Assembly: GCF_005405065.1 (NCBI RefSeq)
Contig: NZ_BJDI01000011.1
Location: 62,001-126,000, forward strand
DNA: 64,000 nucleotides
Direction of reading: 5' to 3'
DNA from: Lactiplantibacillus nangangensis
GTDB lineage: Bacteria; Bacillota; Bacilli; Lactobacillales; Lactobacillaceae
Positions 44,649 to 53,375 of the stretch are shown piece by piece. The notes beneath the pieces were generated by a model. The model searched no databases. It was not told where the DNA came from and saw only the letters and a list, made by a program, of their open reading frames with translations. The translations under genes and the position numbers were made by a program. Numbering within the stretch: position 1 is the first letter of the stretch; the number at the start of each line of letters is the position of its first letter.

Positions 44649-45212
44649 ATGACATCTGAATTAGATAAACTAAAAGCCGGCGACTGGTATTGCTTTGCCG
44701 ATGAGAAAGTAGCCGCCCGTAAAGCGCGCGCAGCCAAGCTTTGTCAGGAGTTTAACGCCATTCCAGCAACCGAACCCGAGCGGCAAACAAAAAAAATGCA
44801 AGAAATCCTAGGAAGTTACGGGGAACATTTATCGGTTCAAGCGAATTTTAATTGTGATTATGGCAAAAATATTCATGTTGGCCATGATTTTCTAAGTAAT
44901 TATAATTTGACTATTCTCGATATGGCACCTGTCCAGATTGGCAATAATGTCATGATTGGCCCAAATTGCGGAATTTATACAGTCAACCATCCCATGATAC
45001 CAAGTGGTCGGCGAAAATATTTAGCACGAGCTAAGCCGGTTGTCATAGGCAATGACGTTTGGTTTGGTGGTTCAGTCACAGTATTGCCAGGGGTCACGAT
45101 TGGTAATAATGTGGTAATAGCTGCTGGCGCGGTGGTTACCAAAGATGTCTCTGATAATACTCTGGTTGCCGGTGTTCCAGCTAAACCAATCCGGAAACTT
45201 TCCCAAGATTAA
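44649..45212 (+). CDS. Sugar O-acetyltransferase (Maa/LacA family)
   Basis: 187 residues, left-handed beta-helix hexapeptide fold. The N-terminal Mac domain is ELDKLKAGDWYCFADEKVAARKARA; GPNCGIYTVNHPM carries the catalytic His. Members acetylate maltose, glucose or galactosides from acetyl-CoA. Start 44649 has AAAGGA upstream. It is chromosomal, just outside the element. Confidence 0.88.
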   Translation: MTSELDKLKAGDWYCFADEKVAARKARAAKLCQEFNAIPATEPERQTKKMQEILGSYGEHLSVQANFNCDYGKNIHVGHDFLSNYNLTILDMAPVQIGNNVMIGPNCGIYTVNHPMIPSGRRKYLARAKPVVIGNDVWFGGSVTVLPGVTIGNNVVIAAGAVVTKDVSDNTLVAGVPAKPIRKLSQD

Positions 45213-45324
45213 ACCAATTGATCAGCCATACTATAGTACCAACTGTAATGGTTAATTTGGCGGAATCAAAAAAGGGGTTCGCTACCGGTATGCCTGCATG
45301 CCAGCTAATAGAGAAGGAAAACAA

Positions 45325-46314
45325 ATGCGAATTTTAAATGTAATTGACCATATCTTGGATAAGGACTCAGGCAATGTCGTTTTGTCGCAAAAAGAGATTG
45401 CTAAGGATAATCTGGAAATTACCAAGTATGTTGAAAAGGTCATTGATAAGTTTGAAAAAAGTGAATACGTGGAGTTGGAACTATCCCGGATTCCGATGCT
45501 CGAACAATTCTGGAATAATCGTGATGATTTTCAGAAACTGACGGAAAAGTTTGCGTTGGATTACTTTGACAGTATCAAGGTAAATGAAAAAATTCCGGGT
45601 GGCGATTTGTTATTTTTTAACGTTGAACTAGATGACTTAAGCCAAGTAATCGGGATTGCTAAGTTAGACTACACGCAACGCTATATTCATAATGTGGAGT
45701 ATGACGAGGATGTTCTGGTTAACAATATCGTTCAAAATAACAGTATTTTGCCGTCTCCCAGTCAAGGCGTTAAAAACATGATCTTGATTGATGCGGATAA
45801 AGTCCAACTCCGTGAGCAATCATACACTGGTGCTAGTGGTAAGTGGCTGATGTCTAAGGACTTTCTTAAAGTTGCGGCGGTACCTGTCAAAGTTTCGAAT
45901 AACGTTAAACAAATTAAGAAATCGATTCAAAAAATTTCTGAAAAGTATGATGATGACGATGACTTCGCCGTTACGTCTAAGACACAACAGGCGATTCATG
46001 ATAGTCTGGAAACGGATGGCGTCATTGATAATGACTATATTGCCGATATGGTCTTTGATAAGAAGGAAGAAGCTAAGGCAGAATTTAAAGATGAATTAGC
46101 CAAAAAGGCCATTGAACCAGTTGTTAGCGTTCCAAATGCCAACTATTTTGAAAAGAAGTACGAGCGCCAAAAAATCAAACTGGATAATGGTATTGAAATT
46201 AATGTTCCGATTAGCTTGTTGAAAAATCGGGATGCGATTGAATTTGAGACAAATCCGGACGGAAGTACTTCGGTCGTGATTAAAAATATTGGTAGTTTGA
46301 AGAGCAACTTTTAG
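45325..46314 (+). CDS. Nucleoid-associated protein (NdpA/YejK-like)
   Basis: 329 residues resembling the 37-kDa nucleoid-associated family (PF04245): N-terminal MRILNVIDHILDKDSG, then LFFNVELDDLSQVIGIAKLDYTQRYIHNV. It is probably a DNA-binding protein. An acidic stretch (DDDDDF, about residue 212) separates it from a C-terminal domain. AAGGA precedes ATG 45325. It heads a cluster of defence-like genes, unusual for this family in a lactobacillus. Confidence 0.75.
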   Translation: MRILNVIDHILDKDSGNVVLSQKEIAKDNLEITKYVEKVIDKFEKSEYVELELSRIPMLEQFWNNRDDFQKLTEKFALDYFDSIKVNEKIPGGDLLFFNVELDDLSQVIGIAKLDYTQRYIHNVEYDEDVLVNNIVQNNSILPSPSQGVKNMILIDADKVQLREQSYTGASGKWLMSKDFLKVAAVPVKVSNNVKQIKKSIQKISEKYDDDDDFAVTSKTQQAIHDSLETDGVIDNDYIADMVFDKKEEAKAEFKDELAKKAIEPVVSVPNANYFEKKYERQKIKLDNGIEINVPISLLKNRDAIEFETNPDGSTSVVIKNIGSLKSNF

Positions 46315-46380
46315 GTGCGAGAAATTTTAGAATTTTAGAATGTGAAAAAACTACAACTTCCGATAAATGAGGTACTGGAA

Positions 46381-47349
46381 ATGACTAGTGAGTTATGGGT
46401 GAAAAAGTGGTTAGAGTATTGTGAATTGAAAAAAATTATGCCATGGGAGTTTGACTTCAAACAATGCTATGTTGAAAAATGTATTGGTAAAGAAAGTAGT
46501 TTACGACTAGAACTCGCGTATAAAGCATATTTACTTTCAGAAATAAACGTAAAATTTAACGTTACAAAGAAGAGCGGCCATAACGCTGATTGTGATAAAG
46601 AGGCAGACAATATATACGATGTATTAGGTTGGTATTCATACCGCAATGGAGGAGTTGCTGAGAATCGTGGTGATGCAATGAATTCTTTTAAAATAACATT
46701 TACTCAACTGCTTTCCGTGAGTGGCCCATTTAAAGAAAAAAATAAGGAAACGTGGATAAATAATTTTAATGAGATTCCTAAGCTCGATATGGCGTTGAAG
46801 GAGTGGGTAAAAAAAGATAAAGTAAATAATGTAGATAAGTTTTATTTTAATAAAGAAAATCAATTACGCCTTAATGGTAGGTTAACCAGCATTAACTTGT
46901 TAAATGAAATAAACAAGTTTGCACAATTAACCCATTCAATTGGTAATTTTATCGTTATGCCGATGTGGATTAATCAGGGCAGAGCAATGGATAATAACAT
47001 AAAGGATTATTGGGATTTGACTATGTTAAACCTTCAGTACTTTTTAAAAAAATTTGGAGATGAGGATACTTGGGTGAAATACGTTGATAGTTATTGTTTG
47101 TTACCGTTTGTTGATGAACAATATAATGTTTGTGAATTATGGGATAACCATTTTAACCATTCCGCTTATCCCAAAAGTATAGAGGAATTTGAGCAGTTCT
47201 ATCATAATGTCAATCTTCTTGTAGAAGAACGAGGAAAATGTATTACTAAAAAACTTTGTGACAATTTGAAATTAACAAATTTATCTTTTTATGATTCTTT
47301 ACAAGATAACATGTCAACCAGACGAAACTTTCATGATATTGTGAAATGA
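46381..47349 (+). CDS. Uncharacterised protein in the defence-like cluster
   Basis: 322 residues, more AT-rich than its neighbours. Recognisable stretches are GWYSYRNGGVAENRGDAMNSF and FAQLTHSIGNFIVMPMWINQGRA, seen in a family of unknown function (possibly DUF6994). No membrane helix. Start 46381 is preferred because GAGGT lies seven bases upstream; a GTG at 46342 has no ribosome site. Confidence 0.65.
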   Translation: MTSELWVKKWLEYCELKKIMPWEFDFKQCYVEKCIGKESSLRLELAYKAYLLSEINVKFNVTKKSGHNADCDKEADNIYDVLGWYSYRNGGVAENRGDAMNSFKITFTQLLSVSGPFKEKNKETWINNFNEIPKLDMALKEWVKKDKVNNVDKFYFNKENQLRLNGRLTSINLLNEINKFAQLTHSIGNFIVMPMWINQGRAMDNNIKDYWDLTMLNLQYFLKKFGDEDTWVKYVDSYCLLPFVDEQYNVCELWDNHFNHSAYPKSIEEFEQFYHNVNLLVEERGKCITKKLCDNLKLTNLSFYDSLQDNMSTRRNFHDIVK

Positions 47350-47574
47350 TTTTTTAGATTGTGCTTGGAATTTATTGCAATCGCAAAAAAGAGTTGATAA
47401 ATTTCATTTTCAAGTGAACTGGCGGCTTGATCTCACAATTTTTGAAAATAAAGATGGATTTTCGAAGTGTTGATGTTGCATTAACAGGTGTTAAGTAATA
47501 AACACAATAAAGTTATACTTCAAGTCTTAATTGGCCATAATAGTTGTATGAATATGAAGAGGGGGCATTACAAC
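47350..47574 (+). promoter_or_regulatory. Upstream region of the helicase gene
   Basis: 225 bp, AT-rich. No clear hairpin terminator. It may hold the promoter of the helicase-mazG pair; nothing decisive was seen. Confidence 0.25.
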
Positions 47575-49395
47575 TTGGACAAAAATAAATCGGTTGAACC
47601 ACAAGTCGACGTACAACCAATTGTAGATGTGGTTCCTTACAACATAAATTATGAACATGCACTTGAACAAAATAATTCGAATAATGAACTTATCTTTGAG
47701 TATCCAACAGTTTATGTGATTGCAGACAAGCAGTCAAAGAAACGAAAGGATTCCGTACCAGACTTTACAGTCTACGTAGGTGAAACCAGTAACATTGGTC
47801 AACGTACGCGACAACATCTTGAAGGCGACACTAAGATTAGGGAAGACTGGAAAAAGTTAAGGGATAGTCCAAATGCTGAAATGATGGTAGTTGGTGATCA
47901 ATATTTTAATAAGTCGCTGACACTTGATATTGAGAATCGTCTGATGATGTACTTACTAAGTGTTGATCATATTAGACATTTGAATAATCGGCGAACAAAC
48001 CCACAACGCAAATATTTTATGTCTGGTCAATTTGATAAAATATTTGCTGGTGTCTGGGACGCTTTGAGACAGAAGAAACCAGAACTTTTCCCGATTAAAA
48101 AGGATATCGAAAATTCTGCAATCTATAAGGCATCACCTTTTCATTCACTTAATGAAAAGCAGCTTGACGGGAAACAACAAATACTTAATCGTGTTGCCCA
48201 CGTTCTTGGAAATGCTAAAAAGGTCGACAATAAAGATGCTGCAGTTATTTTTATTGCTGGTCAAGCTGGTACTGGAAAAACAGTGCTGCTAAGTAATGTT
48301 TTTAATGATTTAGTTAACAGCAAAATGACTGGTGAGAATGCAGTTAACTTGTTGGTTAATCACGATCAGCAGCTAATCGTTTATAAACAAATTGCTCATA
48401 AGTTGGGCTTGGATAAAGATAATGAAGACGTTGTGTGCAAACCCACCCACTTTATTAATGAACACCAGAAGCCAGGCGCAAAAAAAGCAGATGTGATCTT
48501 GGTAGATGAAGCTCATTTATTGTGGACTCAAGGGAAACAGTCTTATCGTGGTGATAACCAGTTAAAAGACTTATTGAAGTTGGCTAAGGTGGTTATCATC
48601 GTGTTCGATAAATATCAGATTCTGACAACTAAAGAGTATTTGGACGATGCGGCGATTGCTGAGTTAGAAGCCAAGGCTTCACGGACAGGTAATACCATTA
48701 CCTTGAAAGACCAGGAACGGATGGCTGCTAATCCCGAGACAATCGAGTGGTTACATAATTTTGCAATCAATCAAAAGATTGGGGTAATGCCATCTGATAG
48801 CCGTTATGAGTTAAAAGTCGGACGTACACCGAAAGCCGTTTATCAAAAAATCAAAGCACTAGATCAAAATAGAGGTAATGCACCAGCTAGTCTGGCTCGA
48901 ATGCTCGCAACGTTTGATTGGCCATATGTAGAAGCTAAGCGACCTACTGAAGGTGGTCTGTGGAACGTACAAGTTGGTGATTGGCAGATGCCATGGAATT
49001 TACAATTAAAGGTTTCACGCAAGCAGAAAAAGAAGAATGATAGTTTAGCTTGGGCAGAACGACCACAAACAATTGGTGAAGTTGGGTCAACGTTTACGAT
49101 TCAAGGATTTGACTTGAATTATGCCGGATTGATCATTGGGCCATCGGTGACATATCGTGATGGTAAAATCGTATTTAATCCAGAGGCAAGTAGTAATAAA
49201 CAAGCTAAAAATAAGCGAACTTGGCATGGCAAGAAAATTGATGTGACTCGTGAGTTGTTGAGAAATGAACTTAATGTTTTGCTGACTCGTGGGGTTCATG
49301 GTTTATACATTTATGCGGTTGATGACCAACTACAGCAGGCACTGCTCACTGCAGCGGGTTCTACTCACATACTGGAGGAAAATGATGGATTATAA
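47575..49395 (+). CDS. GIY-YIG nuclease - DUF2075 helicase fusion
   Basis: 606 residues from TTG 47575, chosen for AGGGGG upstream. Residues 44-125 form a GIY-YIG-type nuclease domain (PTVYVIAD, then FTVYVGETSNIGQRTRQHL, catalytic Glu in IENRLMMYLL). Residues about 190-606 form a DUF2075 superfamily 1 ATPase: Walker A AGQAGTGKT (229-236), Walker B VDEAH (310-314), and a final LLTRGVHGLYIY motif VI. Nuclease plus helicase in one chain, in a cluster with MazG, suggests phage or plasmid restriction. It overlaps the next gene by 14 bp. Confidence 0.82.
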   Translation: MDKNKSVEPQVDVQPIVDVVPYNINYEHALEQNNSNNELIFEYPTVYVIADKQSKKRKDSVPDFTVYVGETSNIGQRTRQHLEGDTKIREDWKKLRDSPNAEMMVVGDQYFNKSLTLDIENRLMMYLLSVDHIRHLNNRRTNPQRKYFMSGQFDKIFAGVWDALRQKKPELFPIKKDIENSAIYKASPFHSLNEKQLDGKQQILNRVAHVLGNAKKVDNKDAAVIFIAGQAGTGKTVLLSNVFNDLVNSKMTGENAVNLLVNHDQQLIVYKQIAHKLGLDKDNEDVVCKPTHFINEHQKPGAKKADVILVDEAHLLWTQGKQSYRGDNQLKDLLKLAKVVIIVFDKYQILTTKEYLDDAAIAELEAKASRTGNTITLKDQERMAANPETIEWLHNFAINQKIGVMPSDSRYELKVGRTPKAVYQKIKALDQNRGNAPASLARMLATFDWPYVEAKRPTEGGLWNVQVGDWQMPWNLQLKVSRKQKKKNDSLAWAERPQTIGEVGSTFTIQGFDLNYAGLIIGPSVTYRDGKIVFNPEASSNKQAKNKRTWHGKKIDVTRELLRNELNVLLTRGVHGLYIYAVDDQLQQALLTAAGSTHILEENDGL

Positions 49396-49693
49396 AGATG
49401 TGGAACAGGGCTTGATTGATTTCCGTGATAAAAAAGGTTGGGAAAAATATCATAATTTAAAAGATCTAGCAATTTCATTGAATTTAGAGGCTAGTGAAGT
49501 ACTTGAGATATTTCAATGGGAGCCTAGCAATCATGAGCTAACCGCTGGTGAACGTGATCATTTGGAAGAAGAGTTAGCAGATACCTTAATTTATACGTTT
49601 TATATGTGTAATAGGTTGGGTATAAATCCATTGGATATTGTTGCTAAAAAGATGAAATTCAACCAGAAACGGCATTGGGATAAAACTGAATAA
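49382..49693 (+). CDS. MazG-like nucleotide pyrophosphohydrolase
   Basis: 103 residues, all-alpha NTP pyrophosphatase. Metal-binding acidic residues lie in LEASEVLEIFQW and LEEELADTLIYTFYMC. It hydrolyses NTPs or dNTPs to NMPs. GGAGGAAA precedes the ATG, which lies inside the end of the helicase gene, so the two are coupled. It could deplete nucleotides or clear a signal when the helicase is triggered. Confidence 0.85.
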   Translation: MMDYKDVEQGLIDFRDKKGWEKYHNLKDLAISLNLEASEVLEIFQWEPSNHELTAGERDHLEEELADTLIYTFYMCNRLGINPLDIVAKKMKFNQKRHWDKTE

Positions 49694-49767
49694 GTAGTAG
49701 TCGATTTAAGCCTGTATTCTCTTTAAGATTGAGCAATTATGTGGGCGTAGAAAGTCTAGGGGGAAAA

Positions 49768-50355
49768 ATGAGAATTTGGACGATTCAGTCACAAGAGGTA
49801 TATGATCAGTTGAGACTAGACGGTGTTGTTCACGCAGATTTTTGTCTTTCACCATATGGTAAGTGGGAAGAGTTTGGACGTTCCTATGGGTGGATGATTG
49901 AACAAATGAAAAGCCACATTGGTTTACCACCAACTGGGGTAACGTACCCGTATTGGGCTTGGCACACATTGGGGTGGAAACATAAACGTCCTGATTTACG
50001 TCGGATAGAGTTTCGTAATTGTTCTGATCCAACAGTTTGCATTGAGCTTGAGTTACCTGAGTCACAAGTGTTGCTTAGTGATGATGAAAAATGGCATTAC
50101 GTTTTAAATGATTGGTATCTTGGAGATGCAACTAGCACAGCCGAATTTGAGGCCGAGGACAAGTGGTTGGAGTCGTTATCTGAGAAAGAGTTACGCACGC
50201 AGAAGCTTAAATCATGGAATAAGGTGTTCAATGTGGATCCGGTACATGATGAATGGCAGGGACAGGGCAGAGACGTACAGGCGACGTTTTGGGAGTTACG
50301 GCTGTCAGATGTTATTGCAGTGCGTCATTTTCAGTGGTCTTCGTTGAAAAAATAA
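49768..50355 (+). CDS. DUF3841 protein
   Basis: 195 residues beginning MRIWTIQSQEVYDQLRLDGVVHAD, the DUF3841 pattern. Tryptophan-rich, no membrane helix or catalytic motif recognised. AGGGGG lies just before ATG 49768. Last gene of the cluster; function unknown. Confidence 0.7.
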   Translation: MRIWTIQSQEVYDQLRLDGVVHADFCLSPYGKWEEFGRSYGWMIEQMKSHIGLPPTGVTYPYWAWHTLGWKHKRPDLRRIEFRNCSDPTVCIELELPESQVLLSDDEKWHYVLNDWYLGDATSTAEFEAEDKWLESLSEKELRTQKLKSWNKVFNVDPVHDEWQGQGRDVQATFWELRLSDVIAVRHFQWSSLKK

Positions 50356-50560
50356 TAGTTATCAGAAGTTGTCACACTAGACTTAGTGACAAGCACAAAA
50401 ACAGATTATAGATAATAAAGTTTTACACAATGCACAATTCCATATTGACATTACCATCAAAAATGAGTACCTTATAATACAAGAAGATGAAGGTCATATT
50501 GGCCTTTATTTTTTAAATCAATAAAAGTAGAAAGTACTTTTATTACAATTTGGGGGATTT
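50356..50560 (+). promoter_or_regulatory. Upstream region of the MFS-nadC pair
   Basis: Contains a TTGTCAC/GTGACAA inverted repeat around 50370-50392, a TATAAT -10 (50474-50479), a small AAGGTC/GGCCTT hairpin with T run near 50489-50515, and a perfect 10-bp inverted repeat AATAAAAGTA/TACTTTTATT (50520-50544) just before the ribosome site. This looks like operator plus attenuator control; the regulator (perhaps of the NiaR kind) is not identified. Confidence 0.45.
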
Positions 50561-51763
50561 TTGATGCAATTATTGAAGAAGTACCGGTTGTTAGCAATCA
50601 TTGGGACAGCTTGGTTATTTGACGCGATGGATGTCGCAATGTTGTCTTTTATCATGCCGCTGATTAAAACAGAATGGCATTTAGCACCGGCACAACTGGG
50701 ATTAGTTGGTGCCACGACTTCGATGGGGATGGTCGTGGGAGCAATGATCTGTGGGGCAATGGCGGACCGGATTGGCCGTAAACATGTGTTGATCTTGACG
50801 TTAGCGTTATTTTCAATTGGTAATTTATTATTAACGATTACGCCAAACATCACCGCATTTATTGTGGTTCGTTTTATCACTGGGATTGGTCTTGGGGGCG
50901 AACTTCCAGTGGCGGCGACCTTAGTTGCGGATAGTTACCAAGGGACGCAACGGTCAAAAATGTTAGTGTTGGCAGATAGTTTTTGGGCAATTGGCTGGAT
51001 CGTAGCGTCATTGTTAGCTTTCTGGGTCATGCCATTCATTGGCTGGCGTATGACGGTCTTAATTACGGTGGCAACGATTCTATACACGCTGTTATTACGG
51101 CGTCATTTACCTGACACACCGATTGAACCACAAACGCGACCATCGTATAAAGTTTTATGGCGGACACCAGTATTTCGGCAAAAGACGTTGTTATTGGGAA
51201 GTCTTTGGTTTATCGTCATGTTGACTTATTACGGGATGTTTTTATGGTTGCCAAGTCTCTTAGTGATGCGCGGTTTCTCAATCGTGCATAGCTTTAGCTA
51301 CACCTTGTTGATGAGCTTAGCGCAATTACCTGGTTATTATTTAGCTGCCTACTTGATGGGTAAAATCAGTCGTAAATCAGTCTTAACGATTTATTTGAGC
51401 GGAACGATTGTGAGTGCGTTGGCATTTAGTTTAGCTAGCAGCAACTTTGCAGTCCTAATGAGTGGCGCTTGGTTGTCATTCTTTGACTTAGGTGCTTGGG
51501 GAACGTTAATTGCCTTGACACCAAGTCAATTCCCACAAGCCATCCGTGGTACAGGGATGGGTGCTGCGCAGTCGATTGGCCGAATTGGTGCCATGATTGG
51601 CCCATACGTGGTCGGACTCTTATTACAAATGAAGACACCTTTAACTGGAATCTTTGGGATTTTTGTTGTCCTACTATTATTAGGAATCGCAATCTTAACC
51701 TTTGGAATTCAAGATGTCGATGCACAGCGTAAAGAGGGTGTTAGTGGTGAAGCTCACTCCTAG
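50561..51763 (+). CDS. MFS transporter, probable pyridine-carboxylate uptake
   Basis: 400 residues, 12 membrane helices. Motif A is GAMADRIGRKHVL after helix 2. It belongs to the sugar/aromatic acid-type MFS branch that includes niacin transporters. It overlaps nadC by 17 bp, so uptake of quinolinate, nicotinate or a similar pyridine acid is the best guess. GGGGGA precedes the ATG. Confidence 0.8.
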   Translation: MMQLLKKYRLLAIIGTAWLFDAMDVAMLSFIMPLIKTEWHLAPAQLGLVGATTSMGMVVGAMICGAMADRIGRKHVLILTLALFSIGNLLLTITPNITAFIVVRFITGIGLGGELPVAATLVADSYQGTQRSKMLVLADSFWAIGWIVASLLAFWVMPFIGWRMTVLITVATILYTLLLRRHLPDTPIEPQTRPSYKVLWRTPVFRQKTLLLGSLWFIVMLTYYGMFLWLPSLLVMRGFSIVHSFSYTLLMSLAQLPGYYLAAYLMGKISRKSVLTIYLSGTIVSALAFSLASSNFAVLMSGAWLSFFDLGAWGTLIALTPSQFPQAIRGTGMGAAQSIGRIGAMIGPYVVGLLLQMKTPLTGIFGIFVVLLLLGIAILTFGIQDVDAQRKEGVSGEAHS

Positions 51764-52583
51764 ACAAATTGAATCGGCAATCAAAAATTTCTTGGCTGAA
51801 GATATCGGCCGTGGTGATTTGAGCACGTTGACGTTGCCTAATCAGCGTGTCACTGGCGATATTGTGGCACGACAAGCCGGGGTGATTGCTGGACAAGTGA
51901 TTCCATCAGTTGTGTTGCGAGCGTTAAGCGAAGATAGTCAGTACGAACAACTGGTTGCTGATGGTGCGCAAGTTGAAGCTGGAACAATTATTGGTCGGAT
52001 CACGGCACCAATTGCTGAGTTATTGGCGGGTGAACGGGTGCTGCTTAATTTGATGCAACGTATGAGTGGGATTGCGACCACGACGCATGTTGCGATTGAG
52101 ACTTTGAGCGATGCTAGTATTGCCATTTTAGATACGCGCAAAACATTGCCTGGCTTACGTCAATTTGATAAAGCGGCCGTTGTCATTGGTGGTGGTCAGA
52201 ATCACCGATTTGGTTTAGATGATGCGGTGATGATTAAAGATAATCATTGGGCATTGATCAACGACTTAGCAACCACTGTTCGTCAATTGCGTGATTTGAT
52301 TGGCCCTACTAAAATTATTGAGGTCGAAGTTGAGACCGAGAAACAGTTACAGGCCGCAGTAGCTAGTCACGTGGATATGATTATGATTGATAATCAAACG
52401 CCGGCGACGGTTAAAGCATGGCGTCAATTGATTCCAGCACCAATTAAAGTGGAAGTCTCGGGTGGCATTACGCCGGTGACATTAGCACAATATGCACATA
52501 CTGGTGTTGATTACATCTCGCTGGGCTATTTAACCCATAGTGTAACTGCCTTAGATTTGGCGATAGAAATTGAAGCAGAATAA
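51747..52583 (+). CDS. nadC: Nicotinate-nucleotide pyrophosphorylase (NadC)
   Basis: 278 residues from GTG 51747, chosen for GAGGGTG upstream. DTRKTLPGLR and GGGQNHRFGLDDAVMIKDNH are the quinolinate phosphoribosyltransferase signatures. It turns quinolinate and PRPP into nicotinate mononucleotide for NAD. No nadA or nadB is present here, so its quinolinate may be imported by the coupled MFS protein. Confidence 0.92.
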   Translation: MKLTPRQIESAIKNFLAEDIGRGDLSTLTLPNQRVTGDIVARQAGVIAGQVIPSVVLRALSEDSQYEQLVADGAQVEAGTIIGRITAPIAELLAGERVLLNLMQRMSGIATTTHVAIETLSDASIAILDTRKTLPGLRQFDKAAVVIGGGQNHRFGLDDAVMIKDNHWALINDLATTVRQLRDLIGPTKIIEVEVETEKQLQAAVASHVDMIMIDNQTPATVKAWRQLIPAPIKVEVSGGITPVTLAQYAHTGVDYISLGYLTHSVTALDLAIEIEAE

Positions 52584-52608
52584 CAAATTGAGATTACAAA
52601 AGATACAG

Positions 52609-52640
52609 AAAGCCACGCCCATAAAACAGGCGTGGCTTTT
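52609..52640. terminator. Bidirectional terminator
   Basis: AAAGCCACGCC / GGCGTGGCTTTT with a 9-nt loop, between convergent genes. Confidence 0.88.
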
Positions 52641-52646
52641 CATATC

Positions 52647-52931
52647 TTAGGCCGAAGCATTCAGCTGATCAGCTTGAGCTAGCATGTGATAGGTTGCCTC
52701 AAATACGGGGCAAACATCATTCGGAATCGCATAATTGTGAGTTGTCCGGCGTAGTTCATCAAAGTTGGCGTCTAGCCGATGATTGGCTTTGGCATCTGCC
52801 CGCAATTTAACGTATTGATCACGTACGGCGAAAACTTCAGGATGATTTTGACCATGTGCGTTGGTGATGGCGTGTGTATAAAAATCTAATTTGTCGTAAT
52901 GAGTGTCTAAATAGGCTTTAACTGTTGTCAT
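52647..52931 (-). CDS. Short Ric/ScdA-like hemerythrin-type protein
   Basis: 94 residues. FYTHAITNAHGQNHPEVFAVRDQYVKLRADAKAN resembles the first half of the iron-sulfur repair di-iron proteins (YtfE/Ric/ScdA), and NYAIPNDVCPVFEATYHMLAQAD resembles the start of their second half. It is less than half the usual length and lacks the later His/Glu ligands, so a di-iron site would need a dimer or a partner. GAGGTG precedes ATG 52931. Confidence 0.55.
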   Translation of the reverse strand: MTTVKAYLDTHYDKLDFYTHAITNAHGQNHPEVFAVRDQYVKLRADAKANHRLDANFDELRRTTHNYAIPNDVCPVFEATYHMLAQADQLNASA

Positions 52932-53375
52932 GTGGCCCACCTCTTCTTATTTGATGACTTAAGTATAAAGGGGAGTGCCACTTAATAACTTGATGGCGGT
53001 CAAGATACGTTGTGATGACGTAAATATTGAGATGAACGGTTACAACTATTATTAATACTGTGGTTTTTATGAAGTTTAGGGAAACAATTCAATGTCTAAG
53101 TTAGAAAGTTACGATGGAAAATACGATTATGTCTCAGCATTAATTGGTTGTGGCTCTCAAACATTCTGCAGTAAGAGACTATATGAGATAGTATTGAAGG
53201 TTAACTGCATTAGCCGAATGGTACATTCTTCAACAATAGGGCGCATTTCAAAGTGATTTTGTCTGATAGCTACATTTGAAGTGCAATTTATTTCAACTAC
53301 TTTCCTGCTAGATCTTCCAATTTGAAAAAAGATCAATTATACTCATGATAACCAAAAGGAAAGTAGGTTAAGTCA
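52932..53375 (+). other. Gene-poor interval
   Basis: 444 bp. It contains a possible gene remnant (53092-53256) and an inverted repeat CTACTTTCCT/AGGAAAGTAG near 53298-53368 that encloses a likely promoter and the ribosome site of the next gene. Nothing else recognised. Confidence 0.4.
53092..53256 (+). pseudogene. Possible remnant of a small LSM-like protein gene
   Basis: A 54-codon frame starts MSKLESYDGKYDYV, like the start of small proteins that begin 'LESYDGKYVRV', then loses any resemblance. The ribosome site is weak. It may be a decayed gene or chance. Confidence 0.25.
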
